Assembly: GCF_901000735.1 (NCBI RefSeq)
Contig: NC_081549.1
Coordinates: forward strand, 2,363,801-2,427,800
DNA from: Corylus avellana
Lineage: Eukaryota; Streptophyta; Magnoliopsida; Fagales; Betulaceae
Direction: 5' to 3'
Length of the DNA: 64,000 nucleotides
The stretch's first letter is position 1; each line of letters opens with the position of its first letter. Shown one piece after another: positions 58,140 to 64,000 of the stretch. The notes below the pieces were generated by a model that did no database searches, had not been told where the DNA came from, and worked only from the letters and a program-made list of their open reading frames with translations. The position numbers and the translations under genes are program-made.

Positions 58140-61100
58140 CTAGCTCTCACTCTGGACCTGGTTGCAAGCATCCGCAAGAATTCTCCTCATATGATCAATT
58201 AGCTCTTGCATCTGTTCCCTCGAATGCAGCGGCGATGGATACACACATGCACAATCCAAAGCACCATTTCGTATGGTATCAAATATGCCGATGGATGGAC
58301 CAACGCCATGGACGGAAGCGCATCCCACATAATCCTCCAATCCTAGCTGTTGATGCATTCCATTAGAATCATCAATAACAGAGTCCTCAAACACCGAGAT
58401 GAAGGCGGTTCTCAAGGCCGATGACGTGGTCAATCCGGGATTATCAATGGCCTTAATCATGAGGAAGTTCAGGTCAGACATGTCCGTGAAATGCTTGTTG
58501 TTGTTCTTAGCATTTGCAAAGGACGTGTAGCATCTATTTGCCAGTTCCCATAGTTTTTCTTCTGCAGATATGTCATGTGAATTCATAATGGCAGAATGGT
58601 AGAATCCTGCATGTTACAAACACCTTGTTTGAGAGAGATAATTTGATCAAGACTTCAGGCATAAAAACCTCATAATTGTAGGCATGTGATGGGTGACACA
58701 CTATAATAGTGAACACCATCACACACCATAGTCTCCTATAAAAGGATGCAATAGTGGTGGGTTTTTGGCATTCAGTTGTTCCCAACATATTGTCTCCCAT
58801 GAGATCAACACGCTCACCGGAAAATCACCATTTTAGTTGATCATTCAACAATAACCCATCATCATATAAGTAGTGTGCATCAGATGATTAGGAAATATCA
58901 AAGAGGGTTTACCTAGATGGTGACTGCAAAGGGCTGGATCAAGAATTGAACGGCAGTCTGTTAGAGTTACAACAGCATACTTCTCCCACTGATGATCAGG
59001 GAGGTGTTTAGAGGTATAACCCGAAATCAATCCAGCCGCTGCCAAGACTGCACATAGCTTAATACCTCTTGACTTGCATCCCTTCAAAATTTGTGTCAAA
59101 ATCAAGACATAGTCAACCAACTCAGTCATAAAAAAGTATATGTACTCATTTCTATTCCCCTAGATTATGTACAAGGACAAAGTTTTTCTCGGTTCGAGTT
59201 CCATACATTTCGGAAACATGTAAGTTTAATAGACAACCCAATTTGTAGGAAAAGTCTGTCGATTCAGAGGGACCATTAATGTGCTCCTATGAGTCTAATT
59301 ATATGAATCAATGAGCCTTTGAGTTCGATGTCTGAGAAAAGCAAAGGCTTGACAACTACAGCACTTGGGAGTTAGGCCCACACCCGATGGCTCCAGCAAA
59401 TGGGAAGTATAACGCTATGCGCAGCCAATCGAGATAAAGGATTCGATTTCTCGGATAAGAGATCCCTCTATGGATAAGAGTGAGGTCTACGAAACTGAAC
59501 CTAGTTGATAAAGACAAACCATGTCTAAAATTATATCAAAGCATGATGAAGCCAACCAAAATCTCCATCTAAGTTGAAATTCGGGTGTTGCCATTGAGAC
59601 CCAGCCCAAATCCAAGTACTACCCCGGCCAAATATGGAAATGGATCCTTCTATTTAGGGCCTGTTTGGAATTGCGTTTGAGGGATCTAAAAATGCTTTTA
59701 ACACTGAAAAAGTCTGTTTGAAAAAAAAAGTAATTGTTTGGTAAAAAAATTAAAAGCGTTTTTACATGTCCAAAAAGCCTAAAAATAGTAAAAACCCACT
59801 TTTGACAAAAACTTCTTTTTTAAGCTTTTGCCAAAAGTGTGTTTTAACAATTTTTAAGTTTTTTTGAGTCTTAAAAGGGCATTTAATTTTTTTTACTAAA
59901 CACTTTTTTTTTTCTTCAAACAAACTTTTTGAGTGTTAAAAGCACTTTTACGTCTATCAAACGCAATCCCAAACAAATCCTTAGTGTATTTAGGAGGGCA
60001 ATATTGTCTAAAAGTTTTTGGGGCAAATTGTTCGGACAATATTACCCTCCTAAATGCATTTACTCGACCCTCTCCATTTCAAATGAAATTTAAATATTGG
60101 AGATTGTCTTAAATAAAAAGAATAAATGCAAATTTGGTCTATGGGGTTTTATTGATTTGCAAATAGCTTCCTAAGGTATAATAAACAGCCTAAAAGTCAC
60201 TCTGAGAATCAAAACAAATAATGCACGTCATATGCCAATTGATGTTGCACGCAGTAAATTTACTTTAAAATACAAATATACTCTTAAGTAAAATAAAAAT
60301 TTAGATAAAGTAAAACCTCAATACTAAATTGACATTTAACAAAAACATACGGAGTAAAATATAATGCTAATAAAAAAGATGATTGAGATTTGACGTTTAA
60401 TCCTATAATTGTGCGTAAAAATTAGTAGATTTAGCACATGATTAGATAGTTATGGTAAAATGGTAAAAAGTAAAGAAGTTGCACTTACTGCAAGAAGCTT
60501 CTGAGTTTCATTTGAACTCATCTGCAGCTTCACCATCTGAGTAATTCTGGGCGATTCCACGTCCCTAAAATCCAAGTTCGCCAACCTCAGCGAATTCAGA
60601 GAGTATCCAAGCATGTCCACTCCACGCGCCCAAAACGGCTTGTTGGCTTTTCCTGCTGGGATAAGTTCCTCAATTCCCAAATTAACCTCCCCTTTATCCC
60701 CAAATTCCGTCTCTGTCCCTTCCCCTCCCGTCACCAACCTTAACAACTCCCTGAGCAGTGACACCGCGGCCGTACGGTCGCATGCTGACGTGTGCAGCCT
60801 GAGCGTCAGGGCCCACTGGGCTTCGCTCAGAGTGTACAGGCTCGCGAAGAACACATCCTCGTCAGCGTACAACGGATTGTCAGGATCGTGCCACGTGTTC
60901 TGGTTGAGTTCGTGTTCGAGGATAAGATGGAAGGGGGGGATGGAATAGTGGTGGTGGTGGTGGTCGTCGTCGTCGTTTGGGGTGTGGAGGCTTTGGAGGA
61001 TGAGGGCCGTTGATGAGAGATCGAACGGCTGGATTTGGAGGTGAGGGGTGGGGGGGATGAGGTACGAGAAGGTCCTAGTGGTGGCGTCGAAGTGGAGCTT

Positions 61101-61298
61101 GGAGCGGAGGATAGGGTGGGAATTTTGGAGGTTGTGGAGGGCAGTTTGGATGGCTGAGATGTCTGGGGGTTTAGAGAGGAGGAGGGCTAGGACTGTGGTG
61201 CCCGTGCCAGTGGGCACAGCCTTGCACCAACTGTACTCGGTGCCGCCAACGGGTCGAGCCCTTGGCTCCTCCTCGGGTGATCGTGGCTCACCAGACAT
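58140..61298 (-). CDS. CAT/condensation-fold acyltransferase-like protein
   Basis: Three exons: 61298..60489, 59081..58913 and 58606..58140, 1,446 nt, 481 residues; phases 0 and 1 close exactly. The fold is that of chloramphenicol acetyltransferase/condensation domains (alcohol acetyltransferase-like). Landmarks are SWCKAVPTGTGTTVLALLL, LQNSHPILRSKL, GCKSRGIKLCAVLAAAGL and SIGIFDTIRNGALD. The usual active site HHxxxDG is present as HTSACDR (within ALTLRLHTSACDRTAAV): the second, catalytic, histidine is Thr and the Gly is Arg. Activity is therefore uncertain; it may be a non-catalytic or altered member. There is a coded run of Asp and His (DDDDHHHHH) from a GTG/ATC-type repeat. Start MSGEPRS is chosen over the upstream in-frame MTWVYF because the family begins here with a short Pro/Arg-rich stretch. 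Confidence 0.8.
59657..59981. mobile_element. hAT-like MITE in intron 1 of the acyltransferase-like gene
   Basis: Starts gggcctgtttggaattgcg and ends with the inverse cgcaatcccaaacaaatcc. The interior folds back over 'ttaaaagcgttttt' and 'aaaaacttttt' arms. About 325 bp, the longest of the three relatives (2428, 6284). Confidence 0.65.
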
Positions 61299-62272
61299 GT
61301 TGGTGAGAGAGAGAGAGAGAGGGAGAGAGAAAGACGGCAGGGTCACATTGAAAGGAAAGGAAAAGTAGACCCATGTCATCTCTGTAAATCCAACTAATTT
61401 TCCACGTATTGACTGTTTTTAGATGGAATATTCCAAGAGAAAATGTTGCTTATACGTTGCTTTTAGAAAAAAAATATAAAAAAAATAAAGAAAAATTACG
61501 TGGATCAATTGTGACCACTTGATAAACCGTTAATTGTCACAATTCAAATTCAAAGAAACTCATTAGGAAAAAGAAGAAAAAAATAATAGAAATACTACAA
61601 CCCAGTCTCACCCTTATTTTGCAAGTGAAGAATGTAACATTGCTAATTATAAAATTTACAATAATGTTAAAAACTGCATTTTTACTTCTCAATGCTAACA
61701 TATTAGTCTCAATTACCCTTTTTTTTTTATCAAAAAAAAGAGTTAAATTAAGACTATCAAGTCAAAAGTATGAAATAAAAATATAATTCATAATGTTACT
61801 TTAAAATGTTATTCTCAGTTGGGATGATGTAAGAGTGCCATAAGCCCGATAACTGATGAGTTTAGTATTCAGCATTACTCATTTAATAATGTATAATAAT
61901 GTATATATTACCATATGATAAATATGTTACATCATTTATCATTTTTAAAGTGGCACCAATAGATGCAATGAAACAAAAATTTGACGGCATGCAGCATGCA
62001 ACTTTCAACACAATCGTCAAGTAAATTCGGCAACCTCAAAAGGACAGTCTATAATCATTTCAAGCAAACAGCTCAAATCAAAGTTATTGAAACGATACGC
62101 AGGATAAGATCAAACAGTAAAAGAAATCTCGGTAAAAAAAAGGTACAATATATTGTTGGCCTTTACTCAAACGAAGGGTAGATTTGCAAGCAGACACAAA
62201 AACTCAAAATTCTTGAGGTTCATGAACCACTCAACCAGGAATCTCCTACTAGATAAAGAACACCAGGCCAGA
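61299..62272. other. Intergenic between acyltransferase-like gene and eIF2-beta
   Basis: Holds the acyltransferase promoter, with a GA-rich tract at 61309-61327 in the 5'UTR, and the eIF2-beta 3'UTR. A T run with 'atcaaaaaaaag' is at 61718-61740. No gene is seen. Confidence 0.5.
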
Positions 62273-63540
62273 TCACGTCCCGGCAGTCCTCCGGCCAACA
62301 CGAGCAACAAAACCAGCTTTAATTGGAGCAACTGATCGTCCAGAACCACACTGCAAAAGTCAAAAATCAAAAGAATAATCTTAACATTCTATCTACCACA
62401 TTGGGTTTGATTAAAGAATCCAAAAAGGGGTACCCAGAGTCAATAGCATCAGCTCAAATGAATATGTTGATCCAGTAAAGGATTTTACCAACAGCCAATG
62501 AGACGGGATATTTAAGAAATGTGGCACATTCTTGAATAAAAACATCTAGAAAGTTGTACCCAGAATAACACTTGATCATATGAATTCAGTGATCCAGTTA
62601 ATCAAAATACTAAGAATAATAGGACTAAAAATGAACACTTAATGAAAAAAGAAATCCCGATATCATAAGGACTAATTTCCAGGAAATTTCTGTAACCAAT
62701 GCAGGAGCAAACATTTCATCAAGGACTCAGATACTATCCAGCGCAGTCCATAGTCAATCACGTATAAGACAATCTGACAACGTAGGCAAATCTTCAGATC
62801 ATCATCATAATCCTCCTCACCAGAGAATTTGGCCGTAAAATAATATAAAATAGAAGTCTTCTTAACTTCTATAAAAAATAAAAATCCTCAAGGAGGCCTC
62901 AGATACTATCCAGTGTAGTCTATAGTCAATCATGAAAGTAATCTGACAATGTAGGCAATTCTTCAAATCAACACACGCCTCCACACAAGAGCATTCAGCA
63001 GTAAAGACATTTAGACAATTACCTTCTCACATCGGAGAAAGAAGAGACGATTCTCCTTTGAAAGTATGGTGTCTGGACTTTTGCATCCAATGCAAATCAC
63101 ATACTCATCTGAAAAGTGGGAGAAGCCATCAACAAGAATTCAAAACACTATAAAATACAGAAATTGGTACAATAGTCCACAGAAGCAGCACAAGAAGCAC
63201 TCAGCCATAAATGTCAAATAACTAGAGCAAGCCACTTAGCGTTAAGCAAAAGATACAGATCGTGTCAAATAAATTTTTCAGACTCATTGCAGTCCATGTA
63301 CAAACCAACTTAGTAAGGCAGCAAGAGCAACAATTTCCAGTTTCAACCAACAGTAATATCAATTTTTCATAACACAAAAAATAAACAAGATACTCACTGA
63401 TATATCGGCGCAGGATTCCTTCAAAATTCTTGGGTGCAAATCGTCCCTTCACAACCAATCTTTGCTGCCCGTCAAGTGATCCACTTGTCCCCAATTCAGC
63501 CAGCAGGAAAGCCATGACATGATCTGGCTGTCTATGCATC
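62273..63540 (-). CDS. EIF2B2: Eukaryotic translation initiation factor 2 subunit beta, 3' exons (partial)
   Basis: Three exons: 63540..63398 ([20 protein letters not shown] and continuing to RRYI), 63108..63023 ([14 protein letters not shown]...RCEK) and 62350..62273 ([20 protein letters not shown]...). They are joined in phases 1 and 0 and end at the stop. The C-terminal zinc finger is intact: CIGC in exon 2 and CEK|C at the second junction. eIF2-beta is a core subunit of the eIF2-GTP-Met-tRNAi complex in cytosolic translation initiation; its finger and core contact eIF5 and eIF2B. Upstream exons (Lys-rich N-terminus) lie beyond the right edge. The symbol is used for eIF2 subunit beta and must not be confused with the eIF2B factor. 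Confidence 0.93.
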
Positions 63541-63648
63541 CTTTTTAAAAAAATAAATAAATTGCAGGAGGGCAAAAGGCAAGAGTTAATATTCAAATTA
63601 AATTTAAAAAGAACGAGCATTATAAAACAAAAACAACACCACTAGAGA

Positions 63649-63704
63649 ACATGTCATTCAATAAACTTTTTTTTTTTTGATAAGTACATGTCATTCAATA
63701 AACT
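63649..63704 (-). mobile_element. Tail-only retrotransposon insertion with perfect 19-bp TSD
   Basis: Eighteen bases (63668-63685, T run then gataagt; i.e. acttatc plus A tail on the minus strand) are flanked by identical acatgtcattcaataaact at 63649-63667 and 63686-63704. It lies upstream of the third-last eIF2-beta exon, presumably in an intron. Confidence 0.88.
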
Positions 63705-63888
63705 CAAGCCCAAATCTAGGTAAATTAATAATTAGCACCAGAAAAAGTTCCAAATACAGCCTATAAGCAAAGATATATAAGCAATGTCTGAACTCTCAAG
63801 ACAATATATTGTGCATGATGACATGGTAAAATGATTACATACAATTACAATAGAACTTTTCCAGAACATAACCTTCATACACTAGAAA

Positions 63889-63939
63889 TACAAACATAAA
63901 CATTAATTTTTTTTTATAAGTACAAACATAAACATTAAT
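63889..63939 (-). mobile_element. Tail-only retrotransposon insertion with perfect 19-bp TSD
   Basis: Thirteen bases (63908-63920, minus strand cttataaaaaaaa) are flanked by identical tacaaacataaacattaat at 63889-63907 and 63921-63939. Second such event within 300 bp and third in the window. Confidence 0.85.
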
Positions 63940-64000
63940 GAAAACAGAATGAAACAGAATGTTAGGAGACTGTGTAAGGTAAAAGTTTGAATGCAATCAA

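Noticed and set aside
1..64000. CRISPR arrays, prokaryotic operons, viral insertions
   Set aside because: No regularly spaced repeats, no bacterial gene order and no viral proteins were seen; the DNA is plant nuclear in character.

Overview
The window reads as nuclear DNA of a eudicot, probably a woody one. Protein genes are split by AT-rich introns with GT/AG borders, several have the usual plant gene families (DYW-type PPR, ROP-GAP, SAUR, DUF761, plant F-box/DUF295), and the intergenic DNA is filled with homopolymers, GA/AT microsatellites, MITEs and retroelement debris. I cannot name the species; an order such as Fagales is only an impression from the repeats.

Layout. 1-3,700: the 5' end of a subtilisin-like protease gene on the minus strand (two exons; the rest lies left of the window), followed by a diverged tandem duplicate of its upstream region carrying several MITEs. 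3,700-13,750: a tandem F-box/DUF295 cluster on the plus strand: three long copies, each with a tiny basic first exon, and a fourth broken relic cut by a retroposed insertion. Copy 1 has a frameshift in the small first exon. 16,500-22,100: a minus-strand three-RRM hnRNP Q/LIF2-like gene (8 coding exons plus a long 5'UTR intron). 23,700-26,760: the replication protein A 14 kDa subunit gene, also with a long 5'UTR intron. 27,959: a small DUF761 gene. 31,073-35,751: a 10-exon plastid-type half ABC transporter (ABCB28-like). 36,495-38,423: an intronless DYW PPR gene. 39,286-43,262: a CRIB+RhoGAP (ROPGAP) gene, convergent with the PPR gene. 43,300-50,600: a long gene-poor stretch of repeats. 50,678-52,234: the 80-residue Sm protein G, with a tRNA-Pro(CGG) just upstream. 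56,019: a SAUR gene. 58,140-61,298: a three-exon CAT/condensation-fold acyltransferase-like gene with a non-canonical active-site motif. 62,273 to the right edge: the 3' exons of eIF2-beta.

There is no operon-like logic. Most genes are single-copy housekeeping functions (splicing, translation initiation, DNA replication, organelle RNA editing, ROP signalling) beside fast-evolving lineage-specific ones (F-box cluster, subtilase, SAUR). Exon structures were checked by hand: every internal junction has GT/AG and the phases add up to an uninterrupted reading frame for each complete model.

I found no convincing new system. The points most worth a second look are: three near-tail-only retrotransposon insertions with perfect 17-19 bp target duplications; an exact in-frame 27-bp duplication in the subtilase propeptide; the paralogous segments at 597-1790 and 2145-3150 that supply empty sites for MITEs; the F-box cluster with its NLS-like mini-exon; and the acyltransferase lacking the usual catalytic histidine.
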